Below are positions 1 through 8,201 of a DNA stretch of 34,173 nt, one piece after another. The notes beneath the pieces were generated by a model. It made no database searches and was not told where the DNA came from. It saw nothing but the letters and a program-made list of their open reading frames with translations. The translations under genes and the position numbers were made by a program. How positions within the stretch are numbered: position 1 is the first letter of the stretch; each line of letters opens with the position of its first letter. Origin of the DNA: JBNJGB01 sp051747385 (GTDB lineage: Bacteria > Myxococcota_A > UBA9042 > PHBI01 > JACKFB01); the NCBI GenBank assembly GCA_051747385.1, contig JBNJGB010000051.1, positions 1-34,173 on the forward strand, written 5' to 3'.

Positions 1-545
1 CTTCGCGTCTTTGCGCGAGCCCTTCGTCCTGCGACATGTGGCGAACCGTGAGCCGGGGACGGCGGTCCTGCTCTACACATCTCGGGGTGCCGCGGTCTCA
101 CGGACAATCGCGCGCGAAGCCGCCAAGACCCAAAGGCCAGCGAACCGCTTGCACACAGGTTCGGCTGAGACTGTCGGGTCACCGGCAGGCCAATGGCGGG
201 CCCACCGGGGCGAAGCATGCCGTTATCCTTTGCGTCTTCGCGTCTTTGCGCGAGCCCATCGTCCTGCGACATGTGGCGAACCGTGAGCCGGGGACGGCGG
301 TCCTGCTCTACACATCTCGGGGTGCCGCGGTCTCGCGGACAATCGCGCGCGAAGCCGCCAAGACCCAAAGGCCAGCGAACCGCTTGCACACAGGTTCGGC
401 TGAGGCTGTCGGGTCACCGGCAGGCCAATGGCGGGCCGACCGGGGCGAAGCATGCCGTTATCCTTTGCGTCTTCGCGTCTTTGCGCGAGCCCTTCGTCCT
501 GCGACATGTGCCGAACCGTGAGCCGAGGACGGCGGTCCTGCTGCA
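1..545. repeat. 235-bp tandem repeat, about 2.3 copies
   Basis: Units start at 1, 236 and 471; the third copy breaks off near 545. Units one and two differ at about four positions (near 24, 112, 173 and 211 of the unit), so they are over 98% identical. Each unit begins with CTTCGCGTCTTTGCGCGAG, contains the interspersed-repeat core GACGGCGGTCCTGCT (58-72, 293-307, 528-542), and ends with CCGTTATCCTTTGCGT. All reading frames through it are repeat translations, and I see no gene in 1-583. The third copy is slightly diverged and changes after the core from CTACACATC to GCATCCCGG, the form seen in dispersed copies. The array lies at the left end of the scaffold, so its true copy number is unknown. 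Confidence 0.93.
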
Positions 546-583
546 TCCCGGTATCGCCCCCGGCGTGGGGTGTCGGCGTTGGC

Positions 584-1702
584 TCAGCGGTCGAGGAGCT
601 TCGCGATCGTCTCCACGACCTCGTCCTGGTCCTCGGGGGTGAGGCCCGGGGCGACCGGCAGGGCGAGGGCCTCGCGGCTCGCGCGCTCCGCCTCCGGGAG
701 GCTGCCCGCGGGCTGCTCGGGGTCGCGGAGGCACGGCTGCTGGTGGAGCGGGAGGGGATAGTAGACCGCGCAGCCGATCTCCGCCTCGCGCAGGCCGTCG
801 AAGACGTCGGCGCGCCGGCCGTCCAGGACGCGGACCACGTACTGGTTCCAGACGTGACGGCCGGGGCCCTCCTCGGGCTGCACCACGACGTCGTCGAGGC
901 CGCGGGCGCGGAAGCGCTCCCGGTAGCCCAGGGCGTTATCCTGGCGGGTGGCGGTCCAGTCCTCCAGCTCGGGGAGCTTCACGCGGAGGACGGCCGCCTG
1001 GATGGCGTCCAGGCGGAAGTTGCCCCCGACCTCCCGGTGCATGTAGCGCCCCTCGGCCCCGTGTCGTCGCAGGCGGCCGACGCGCTCGGCGAGATCGGCG
1101 TCGTTCGTGGTCACCAGGCCGCCGTCGCCCAGGGCGCCGAGGTTCTTGGCCGGGAAGAACGAGAAGCACCCCAGGGTGCCGAGCCCGCCGACGCGGCGAC
1201 CGCCCCACTCGGCGCCGATGGCCTGGGCGGCGTCCTCGATCACCGGGAGGTCGTGGCGGGCGGCGACGGCGCCGACCCGGTCCATGTCCGCGGGGCGCCC
1301 GAACAGGTGGACCACCACGATGGCGCGGGTCCGCTCCGTGATGGCCTCCTCGAGGCGGTCCGGGTCGAGGTTGAAGCTGTCGTGCTCGATGTCGGCGAAC
1401 ACGGGCCTCGCACCGAGCCGCGCGATGGCCCCGGCCGTGGCGAAGAACGTGTACGGGGTCGTCACGACCTCGTCGCCCTGGCCCACGTCGAGGGCCATGA
1501 GGGCGACCAGCAGGGCGTCCGTCCCGGACGACACCCCCACGGCGTGTTCGACGCCGAGGAAGGCGGCGGCCTCGTCCTCGAAGGCGGCCACCTCGGGGCC
1601 GAGGACGTAGCGATCGGTCCGCACCACCTGCTCGATGGCGTGGAGCATGCGATCGCGGATGGGTTCGTGGATGGCCTTCAGGTCGACGAAGGGTACGGCC
1701 AC
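584..1702 (-). CDS. wbpE: DegT/DnrJ/EryC1/StrS-family PLP sugar aminotransferase (WbpE-like)
   Basis: A 372-residue PLP-dependent aminotransferase that would transfer an amino group, normally from glutamate, to C3 of a 3-keto UDP-sugar. Seen: the N-terminal PFVDLK start of the family, SSGTDAL near residue 58 (phosphate binding), IEDAAQ with Asp157 for the pyridine nitrogen, and SFFPAKNLGALGDGG with Lys186 as the Schiff-base lysine. Length is normal. The start is GTG. It follows the acetyltransferase stop by 4 nt and is the last gene of the operon. The preceding genes, an oxidoreductase and an acetyltransferase, are the partners expected for a WbpB-WbpE-WbpD route to 2,3-diacetamido sugars. 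The exact sugar is inferred. An alternative is a related Fdt/Qdt aminotransferase for dTDP-sugars. Confidence 0.9.
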   Translation of the reverse strand: MAVPFVDLKAIHEPIRDRMLHAIEQVVRTDRYVLGPEVAAFEDEAAAFLGVEHAVGVSSGTDALLVALMALDVGQGDEVVTTPYTFFATAGAIARLGARPVFADIEHDSFNLDPDRLEEAITERTRAIVVVHLFGRPADMDRVGAVAARHDLPVIEDAAQAIGAEWGGRRVGGLGTLGCFSFFPAKNLGALGDGGLVTTNDADLAERVGRLRRHGAEGRYMHREVGGNFRLDAIQAAVLRVKLPELEDWTATRQDNALGYRERFRARGLDDVVVQPEEGPGRHVWNQYVVRVLDGRRADVFDGLREAEIGCAVYYPLPLHQQPCLRDPEQPAGSLPEAERASREALALPVAPGLTPEDQDEVVETIAKLLDR

Positions 1703-1706
1703 GGGA

Positions 1707-2294
1707 TCACTCCTCGTCCGGGGGGATGACGGCGCCGTCGACGTCGCGGCGGTAGGTGGCGCCGCACTCGGGGCACCAGGTGCGCTGCACGTGGGTCTCG
1801 AGCCGGACGCCGCACCGGCAGGCCCAGCCCGCGATCCGCGCGGGGACGCCCATCACCAGAGCGTACGGCGGGACGTCCCGGGTGACCACGGCCCCGGCGG
1901 CGACGAACGCGTACCGGCCGAGCCGGACGCCGCAGACGATGGTGGCGTTGGCGCCGACGGTCACCCCGCGCTCCAGGTGCGTCGCCTCGTACGCGCCGCG
2001 TCGGTCCACCGCGCTCCGGGGCGTGCCGACGTTGGTGAACACGCAGGAGGGCCCCAGGAAGACCTCGTCCTCGCAGACGACGCCCTCGTACAGGCTCACG
2101 TTGTTCTGGACCTTGCAGCCGGCGCCCAGGGTGACGCCGCCGGCGACGAAGACGTTCTGGCCCAGGCTGCAGCGGGGGCCGACGGTCGCGCCCGGCATCA
2201 CGTGGCAGAAGTGCCAGACCTTCGCGCCCTCCCCGAGGACGGCGCCCTCGTCGACGATCGCCGTCGGATGCACGAACGCGCCGGTCTCGCCCAT
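1707..2294 (-). CDS. wbpD: Left-handed beta-helix sugar N-acetyltransferase (WbpD-like) with C-terminal zinc ribbon
   Basis: A 195-residue hexapeptide-repeat acyltransferase predicted to acetylate the amino group made by the neighbouring aminotransferase, using acetyl-CoA. Seen: FVHPTAIVDEGAVLGEGAKVW at the N-terminus, hexapeptide turns such as GQNVFVAGGVTLG and GVTVGANATIVCGVRLG, and AAGAVVTRDVPPYALVMGVPA, the usual end of the WbpD/WlbB helix. After the helix, residues 159-176 contain C-R-C and C-x2-C pairs (CRC, CPEC) that look like a small zinc ribbon, as in several WlbB homologues. The ATG overlaps the stop of the upstream oxidoreductase (TGATG on the minus strand), indicating translational coupling. 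A longer in-frame extension upstream is only a shadow of that oxidoreductase. Confidence 0.9.
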   Translation of the reverse strand: MGETGAFVHPTAIVDEGAVLGEGAKVWHFCHVMPGATVGPRCSLGQNVFVAGGVTLGAGCKVQNNVSLYEGVVCEDEVFLGPSCVFTNVGTPRSAVDRRGAYEATHLERGVTVGANATIVCGVRLGRYAFVAAGAVVTRDVPPYALVMGVPARIAGWACRCGVRLETHVQRTWCPECGATYRRDVDGAVIPPDEE

Positions 2295-3343
2295 CACGCA
2301 CCTCCCGCGTCCGGCGCGAGCGCCACCGGGGAGCCGCCCGCCTCGAGCGACTGCTGGCCCGCCCGGAGGACCTTCAGGACCTCCACGCCGCTGCGCCCGT
2401 CGCTCAGGGGCCGCGCCCCCGTGTCCACGGCGTGGAGGAAGTGCTCGCACTGGGCCCGGAGCGGCTCGCGCATGGGGATGTGGGGGATCAGGATGTCCCC
2501 CTGCCGCAGCGTCAGCAGGTCGCCGTAGGACTCGTAGGACGGCGCGTCGTCGAGGGCCTCGGTCCCGTCCACGCCCTTGTCGAGCACGCGCACCTTCTCG
2601 GACGCCTGCATGTCGTCGAAGGTGGCCATCTTCCGGGTGCCGACGATGCTCAGGAAGCGCTTCTTCTGCGGGTCCAGCCACGAGACGTGGATCTGCGCGG
2701 CGCGCCCGTCCGGAAAGCGCAGCGTCAGGAACACCACGTCCTCGATGCCCTGGCGCTGCTGGATCCAGGAGAAGCCCTGGGCCGCCACGTGGGTGGGCGA
2801 CTCCTCCAAGAGGTGCAGGGCCACGGAGACGTCGTGGGGCGCCAGCGACCACATGGCGTTCTCGTCGCTCCGGACCTTGCCGAGGTTCACGCGCTGGCTG
2901 CTCAGGTAGAGGATGTCGCCGAGCTCGCCTTCGTCCACGCGTCGCTTCAGCCACTCGACGCAGGGGTGGTACAGGAGCAGGTGGCCGACCATGAGGCGGC
3001 GATCGCGCTCCTCGGCCAGGCGCACCAGGTCCTCGCCCTCCTCCACGGACAGGGAGATGGGCTTCTCCACGTAGACGTGCTTGTCCGCGCGGAGCGCCCT
3101 GCGCGCGACGTCGTGGTGCCGGCTCGAGGGGACGACCACCATCACGGCGCCCACGTCCGGATCGGCGAGCACCTCGTCCAGGTCCCCGGTCACGTGCGTC
3201 TTCGGATACAGGCGGGCCATGCGCTCCCGCACGGCCGCCGACGAGTCCACGACGGCCGCCAGCCGCTCGAGCTGCGCCATGTTGCGGACCAGGTTCTGGC
3301 CCCAGTAGCCGGCCCCGACGACGGCGACGCCCTTGTCGCTCAC
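2294..3343 (-). CDS. wbpB: Gfo/Idh/MocA-family oxidoreductase (WbpB-like)
   Basis: A 349-residue NAD(P)-dependent sugar oxidoreductase, predicted to oxidise C3 of a UDP-sugar uronate ahead of transamination. Seen: Rossmann start VAVVGAGYWGQNLVRN (residues 6-21), the family YVEKPIS motif with Lys94, and APHDVS with His170 and Asp171, probable substrate-site residues. Length is typical. The start is GTG, 8-9 nt downstream of a purine-rich GGGGGAG. It is the first gene of the minus-strand operon and overlaps the next gene by one base. The UDP-GlcNAc 6-dehydrogenase (wbpA) that supplies this pathway is not in the window, nor are the sugar-transferring enzymes, so the substrate must be made elsewhere or the real substrate differs. 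Confidence 0.88.
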   Translation of the reverse strand: MSDKGVAVVGAGYWGQNLVRNMAQLERLAAVVDSSAAVRERMARLYPKTHVTGDLDEVLADPDVGAVMVVVPSSRHHDVARRALRADKHVYVEKPISLSVEEGEDLVRLAEERDRRLMVGHLLLYHPCVEWLKRRVDEGELGDILYLSSQRVNLGKVRSDENAMWSLAPHDVSVALHLLEESPTHVAAQGFSWIQQRQGIEDVVFLTLRFPDGRAAQIHVSWLDPQKKRFLSIVGTRKMATFDDMQASEKVRVLDKGVDGTEALDDAPSYESYGDLLTLRQGDILIPHIPMREPLRAQCEHFLHAVDTGARPLSDGRSGVEVLKVLRAGQQSLEAGGSPVALAPDAGGA

Positions 3344-3444
3344 TGCGTGCTCCCCCCTCTCGGCCCCGCTGCGTCGGTGGGGGCCGCGGGGGACCTTAGC
3401 ATCGCCCCGCCGGCTGCGCCACGAGCCCCGCGGGCTATCGAGAG

Positions 3445-4356
3445 CTATCCGAGGAGGGCGTGTCGGACGCGCTCCACGAGGCGCGGGCGAAGCCGCTCAG
3501 CCGGGCGCTTGGGGATCCGGGCGCCGAACGTCCCCGTGACCTCGCGCAGGGCGTCCCACGCGGCGGGGCGGACGCGCCACAGGCCGGCGCGCTGGGCCAT
3601 GGTGCTCCAGTGGAGGCTCGGCAGGGTGCTGAGGAGCAGGAGGTCCACCAGGATCCCGAGGCGGCCGGACCCTCGGGCGCGCGCCAGGTCGAGGGAGCCC
3701 AGGAGCAGCTGATCCTCCGCCGCCGGGACGCGCCAGCCGTCCGGGGTCGCGCGGGACGAGCGGAGCCAGATGGCGTCGTTGCTCGCCTGGCGGCCTCGAC
3801 CGGGCAGGGCGCGGGCGCGGATCTCCACGCCGCGGAGATCGGCGGTGGCGCGGCGGGCGGTGCCCACGGATCGCGGGGCGACGGTCAGCACCAGGCGATC
3901 CCGGAGGCGCGAGGTGCCCGGCCCGTACACGCTGCTCGTGGCGGCCAGGGCGCCCAGCGCCAGGGGATGCTCGCCGGTCAGGCGCGCGATGGTGCGGGCC
4001 GCACGGCGAGCCGTCAGGTGGCGCTCGCGGGCCACGAACGTCTGCCGCTGGGCCTCGTGGGCGGACGCGTCCACCAGCCGTGACAGGCCGACGTGGGTCG
4101 CGTTGCTCCGCAGCACCGACACCAGCCCGGCGCCCACCGCGGCCGAGATGAGCGGCTTCGGGTCCAGGCGATCGGCGTACTCCGGCAGCGGGCCCACCCG
4201 ATCCGGGACGACGAGGGCCTCCAGGAGGCGCTGCTGCGACGCGGTGAGCGTCGGGAGGCGTGCCAGCGTGGGGCCTCGCCGCAGGTGGGCGTCGGCTCGG
4301 ACCGCGGGGCCGCGCTCGTCGTTCGGGCGGGGTCGGGTCGGGATCTGCTGCGGCAT
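3445..4356 (-). CDS. Nucleotidyltransferase-fold-like protein (PF14907-like), catalytic residues apparently missing
   Basis: A 303-residue protein. The second half, with AAEDQLLLGSLDLARARG (213-229) then ILVDLLLLSTLPSLHW (235-250), resembles the C-terminal helices of the uncharacterised nucleotidyltransferase family PF14907, often found in polysaccharide clusters. Where that family has LKG...Y...R..DiDLLV, this protein has LGALAATSSVYGPGTSRLRDRLVLTV (in pieces at 134-159): the lysine and the second aspartate are absent. I infer an inactive or repurposed member. It lies 101 bp upstream of the amino-sugar operon on the same strand, with its own GAGGAG site 4 nt before ATG. Family assignment is from pattern only and could be wrong; the gene itself is well supported by codon use and ribosome site. 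Confidence 0.6.
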   Translation of the reverse strand: MPQQIPTRPRPNDERGPAVRADAHLRRGPTLARLPTLTASQQRLLEALVVPDRVGPLPEYADRLDPKPLISAAVGAGLVSVLRSNATHVGLSRLVDASAHEAQRQTFVARERHLTARRAARTIARLTGEHPLALGALAATSSVYGPGTSRLRDRLVLTVAPRSVGTARRATADLRGVEIRARALPGRGRQASNDAIWLRSSRATPDGWRVPAAEDQLLLGSLDLARARGSGRLGILVDLLLLSTLPSLHWSTMAQRAGLWRVRPAAWDALREVTGTFGARIPKRPAERLRPRLVERVRHALLG

Positions 4357-4544
4357 GGGCTCCTCGTGTCCGCCGGCGGGCGGGCTCGTCGGCGTCCAAA
4401 CCTACCGACGCCACCGGGACGAATGCCAACGGTCCCGGTAACGCCTCGGGGGCCGTTCTGTGCAACGGGAGTCGGCCCCGGGAACTGAAGCCCGGTGCTC
4501 CGGTGCTTGCCCGCCGGTCCGCGCGCGCGCTAACAAGGGACCCC

Positions 4545-7500
4545 ATGGGAACCGAGCTCGCCACAGCCCGCGCGCCCGCCTCCCTCGCGGCCGCCCGTCG
4601 CGGGGACGAGGCCACCTGGGCCCTGCGCGTAGAGGGGGGCCGCGTCGCGGTGGTCCTGTCCGACGTCGCGCTGCCCGGGGGCGCGGATCTCGCCGAGCTG
4701 GCCATCCACCTGCCCCACGTGAGCTTCCCCTTCGACTTCCGGGAGGGGATCGAGCGCTTCCGCCACCACCGCGGCGAGGCGGACGTGCTGGAGCTGGCGG
4801 TCGAGGCGCGCCTGCTCCTCGACTGGCTGAACACCGCCTCCGAGGGGCGCCTGTCCGGGCGGGCCGTCGACGACGCCCTGGTCCTGCTCGGGCGGACGGA
4901 CGACGGCGCGCGCTACACGGTCCGCGCCCGCTTCCTGCCGGATCCCGAGGGGCCGGGGGCGGACGAGCGGGAGCCGTCGCTGGTCCTCTCCCTGTATGAC
5001 GTGCGTGTGTACGGCCACGTCGAGGAGCCCTGGCCGAACCTGGCGGGGCGCGTGCTCGATCTCCTGCCGGAGGGGCTCGTCGCGGAGCGCACCCTCACGA
5101 CGGCGAGGCTGCGCCTCGTGCGCCCGGCGGTGACGTGGGTGCTGGCGGGCCTCGGCTGGAAGCTGCCGGAGCTGGCCCACCTCCGCGCCAAGGGCGTCGA
5201 GCTTCGGGACGGGCGCCTCGTCGCGCACTTCCTGTCCCCGCGGGCGCCGCACCCGGACGTGGTGACCCTGGAGGCGGTGGACGACGCCGCGTATCGGGGC
5301 GCGTTCCGGCGCTTCGTCGAGGATCTGGAGCTGAAGCGCCACCACGGCCAGATCGACCGGCTGCTGGAGGCGGGGCAGGTGCGGGAGGCCCTGGCCGAGG
5401 TCTATCGCGCGCTGGACGGCCCGCCGCGGCCCGGGTTCCTGGCGGAGCGCCTCGTGGGCGTCGCCGCGACGCGGCCCATCCTCTTCGACGAGGGCGAGCG
5501 CGTCTGCCGCGGGCTGCTGGAGCAGGCGCCGGACTACGCCCCGGCCCACTGCGGTCTGGCGGCCATCGCCCTGGGGCGCGGGCGCCCGGAGGAGGCGGTC
5601 GTCCACCTGGAGAGGCTGGGCTCGCGACAGCACGACGCGGCCGATCGCGAGGACGCCACGGCGGCCGACCTGACCATCGCGGAGCTCCTGCGGCGGCTCG
5701 ACCCGGCGGAGGCCCGCGCGGCCCTGGAGCGGGTGCTCGAGCGCTCGCCGGACCACGAGGAGGCCCTGGAGGAGCTGATCGCCCTGGCGGAGGAGCAGGG
5801 CGACACGGCGGACGCCGTCGGGCTGTACAAGCGGCTGCTCTTCTCGGCGCGGAGCCCGGAGCGCACACGGGAGGCGGGGCTGCGGCTGGCCCGCCACGCG
5901 CTGGCCCGGCGCGATCCGGAGGAGGCGCGCGTCTTCCTGCGGGTGGTGTTGGAGGCCTCGCCCCACGACCCCGAGGCCCGCATGGCCCTGGCGGAGGTGG
6001 AGATCGCCGAGGGCCGCCCCGCGGAGGCCGCCCGCCTGCTGGAGACTGCGCTGCGGGCGGTGCCGCCGACCGACGCGCGGCCCCTGGTGCGCCTGGTGTC
6101 GAGGCTGGCCGGGCTGGCTCTGGAGGCGCTGGGCCAGGAGGGGCGGGCGCGGCGCGTGCTGTGGCGGGTCGTGGACGTGCCCGGGCTCCGGGCCGACGAG
6201 GCGATCGAGCTGGCGCGGCTGGCCCTGGCGGCCGGGGAGCCGGACCTCGCCGTGCGGTACGCCGAACAGGTGGAGGCCGAGGCCGACGCCTGGCCCCGGG
6301 CGGCCTGCCTGCTGGCCCGCGCGAGGCTGCTCCGCGGGGACCGGGAGGACGCCCTGGCCGTGGCGGTGGACGTCCTGGAGCGCGCGCCGGGGGACGAGGA
6401 GGCCCTGGGCCTGGTGGAGGAGGCCTCCGCGGGGGTGCCGGTCCGGGAGCAGCTCCTGTTCAAGCTGCGGAAGGCGGCGGGCGCCGTGGAGGAGCCCGAG
6501 GCGAGGGCTCGCCTGCACCGGGCGGTGGCGCGTCTGTACGAGTCGCTGGACCTGCACGCGGACGCCATCGAGCCGTGGGCCGTCGCCTTCGAGTCGGAAC
6601 CCCACGGCCCGGAGGCCCGGGGCGTGGCGGAGCGCCTCCTGGACCTGTACGCCCGGTTCGGGATGTGGCCGCGGCACCAGGAGCTCTGCCGGACGCTGCT
6701 GGATCGCACGGACGACCCCGCCGAGCGGGTGCCGCTGCTCGTGCGGACCGGGCGCGCGGCGCTGCACGAGATGGGCGACGCACGCGCGGCGAGGGCGGCC
6801 CTGGACGAGGCCTGCGACCTCGCGCCGCGCCGGGTGGAGCCGCTGGAGCTCCTGTGGGAGGCCCTGGAGGCGCTCGGGGAGGCCGAGGCCCTCGTCGCCC
6901 CGCTCCGGCGCCTGGAGGCCGTTCATCCACGGGAGGGCACCCGCATCCGCGCGGCCCTACGCCTCGCCGAGCTTCTGCTGGAGGTGGCGGACGCGCCCGG
7001 GGAGGCTCGCGCCGTCCTGGAGCGCCTGCCCGCCGGAGTGCGCGGGGAGCCGCGGGTGGCGCGCCTGTTCGAGCGCGCCGGCGCGCCCGCAGCGACGCCC
7101 GTCGAGTCAGCAGCGACGCCGGTCGAGCCCGAGGAGCCGCCGCTCGCGCCGTCCGATCCCTACGACGAGGCGCTCGCCCTGGCCGACGCCGGGCGGCTCG
7201 AGGAGTCCCTCGAGCGCCTGCAGGGGCTCCTGGCGCGGGAGCCGGACCACGTGCCCGCGCAAGAGCTCGCCGGGATTCTGGCCCAGGCGCTCTTCGAGGA
7301 CCCCGGCTCGACCGCCGGGGACGGCGGTCCTACTGCAGCGAGGGGGGCCGGCCCACACGACACCGGGGCGCCGGCGTCCCCGCCGGCGTCGGGACCGCAC
7401 GGCCGATCGGCCGCCGAGGACGGCGGTCCTGCTGCAGTCATGGGGGAGGGGAATCTCCCCGAGCCGGTCGTGTCCCGCCTGGTGGAGGGGGATCGCCTGG

Positions 7501-8201
7501 AGGCCCTCCTGGAGGAGGCCCGGGAGGCCTTCGCGGGCGGCGACCCGGAGGAGACGCGCCGGGCCCTGGACGCCGTGCTGACCCTGGACGCCGACTGCGT
7601 GGAGGCGCTGGAGCGCAAGGCCGCCGTCCTCCGCGCCACCGGCGAGCACGCGGAGCTGATCGAGGTCCTGGACCGGCTCATGGGTCTGGCCTTCGACGCC
7701 GGCGAGACGCTCTCCTACGCCCGGGAGCGGGCTCGGCTCCTGGGAGAGCTGGGGCGCCGGGAGGACGCGGCGCAGGCCTGGAGCGACTTCCTCGAGTGGG
7801 AGCCCCTGGACGACGAGGCCTTCGAGCACCTCGCGGGCTGGCTCCGGGAGCGCGAGGCCTGGGCGGACCTGGCGGATCTCCACGCCCGGCGGGCGCGCGT
7901 CGCGGCGGAGGCAGCCGCCGAGGCCGCGGAGCCGGCCATCCCGAGGCGCCTCCGGGCCCGCGCCCGCACCGACGAGGCCCGCCTCCGCCTCTTCCGCCTG
8001 GACGACCCGGAGGGCGCCGCCGCGGCCTGCGAGGACGGGCTGGAGGCTGTGCCCGACGACCCGGAGCTCCTGGAGCCCCTCGTCCGGGCCCTCGCACGCA
8101 CCAACGAGCGGGTCCGCTGCCGGGAGGCCATCGATCGGCTCCTGCCGCAGCTCCTGGACGGCCCGCTGAAGGACGAGATGAGGCTCCTACGAGGAGCGTG
8201 A
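4545..8201 (+). CDS. Very large tetratricopeptide-repeat protein
   Basis: A 1,218-residue protein. Residues 1 to about 265 form a non-repeat domain containing LPHVSFPFDFREGIERFRHH (57-75), a pattern I associate with large deltaproteobacterial TPR proteins of unknown role. From about 270 to the end are many 34-residue helix pairs of TPR type, rich in Ala, Leu, Arg and Glu (for example APDYAPAHCGLAAIALGRGRP). No signal peptide or membrane segment is seen, so it is probably a cytoplasmic scaffold or interaction protein. The ATG has AAGGGA 5 nt upstream. Residues 920-970 form a Gly/Pro/Ala linker made from two copies of the genome's interspersed repeat. The last 15 bp overlap the convergent thioredoxin-like gene. 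Function is not deducible. Confidence 0.88.
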   Translation: MGTELATARAPASLAAARRGDEATWALRVEGGRVAVVLSDVALPGGADLAELAIHLPHVSFPFDFREGIERFRHHRGEADVLELAVEARLLLDWLNTASEGRLSGRAVDDALVLLGRTDDGARYTVRARFLPDPEGPGADEREPSLVLSLYDVRVYGHVEEPWPNLAGRVLDLLPEGLVAERTLTTARLRLVRPAVTWVLAGLGWKLPELAHLRAKGVELRDGRLVAHFLSPRAPHPDVVTLEAVDDAAYRGAFRRFVEDLELKRHHGQIDRLLEAGQVREALAEVYRALDGPPRPGFLAERLVGVAATRPILFDEGERVCRGLLEQAPDYAPAHCGLAAIALGRGRPEEAVVHLERLGSRQHDAADREDATAADLTIAELLRRLDPAEARAALERVLERSPDHEEALEELIALAEEQGDTADAVGLYKRLLFSARSPERTREAGLRLARHALARRDPEEARVFLRVVLEASPHDPEARMALAEVEIAEGRPAEAARLLETALRAVPPTDARPLVRLVSRLAGLALEALGQEGRARRVLWRVVDVPGLRADEAIELARLALAAGEPDLAVRYAEQVEAEADAWPRAACLLARARLLRGDREDALAVAVDVLERAPGDEEALGLVEEASAGVPVREQLLFKLRKAAGAVEEPEARARLHRAVARLYESLDLHADAIEPWAVAFESEPHGPEARGVAERLLDLYARFGMWPRHQELCRTLLDRTDDPAERVPLLVRTGRAALHEMGDARAARAALDEACDLAPRRVEPLELLWEALEALGEAEALVAPLRRLEAVHPREGTRIRAALRLAELLLEVADAPGEARAVLERLPAGVRGEPRVARLFERAGAPAATPVESAATPVEPEEPPLAPSDPYDEALALADAGRLEESLERLQGLLAREPDHVPAQELAGILAQALFEDPGSTAGDGGPTAARGAGPHDTGAPASPPASGPHGRSAAEDGGPAAVMGEGNLPEPVVSRLVEGDRLEALLEEAREAFAGGDPEETRRALDAVLTLDADCVEALERKAAVLRATGEHAELIEVLDRLMGLAFDAGETLSYARERARLLGELGRREDAAQAWSDFLEWEPLDDEAFEHLAGWLREREAWADLADLHARRARVAAEAAAEAAEPAIPRRLRARARTDEARLRLFRLDDPEGAAAACEDGLEAVPDDPELLEPLVRALARTNERVRCREAIDRLLPQLLDGPLKDEMRLLRGA
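7313..7440 (+). repeat. Two interspersed-repeat cores inside the TPR coding region
   Basis: GACGGCGGTCCTACT (7320-7334) and GACGGCGGTCCTGCT (7419-7433) are the same core found at 58, 293, 528 and 24986. The first copy and the copy at 24986 share the longer string GACCGCCGGGGACGGCGGTCCT. The segment is read in frame as a low-complexity linker (AGDGGPTAARG ... AEDGGPAAVMG) between TPR blocks, so the insertion did not break the gene. Confidence 0.8.

Noticed and set aside
1..545. CRISPR array
   Set aside because: The repeat unit is 235 bp and contiguous, without 20-40-bp repeats or unique spacers.
428..1729. Long plus-strand open frame across the aminotransferase
   Set aside because: It is antisense to a gene with clear PLP motifs and starts in the tandem repeat; GC-rich DNA keeps opposite frames open.
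2432..3712. Plus-strand open frame opposite the oxidoreductase
   Set aside because: Val/His/Gln-rich translation typical of an antisense shadow; no motif or ribosome site.
4470..4500. GGGAACT before the TPR gene as an ECF-sigma promoter
   Set aside because: The -35 type motif is good but no convincing -10 follows at the right distance, and CCGGG dyads are common here.
4530..6926. 798-residue minus-strand frame opposite the TPR gene
   Set aside because: Mirror of TPR coding DNA, rich in Gln/His/Arg; no ribosome site and no domain.
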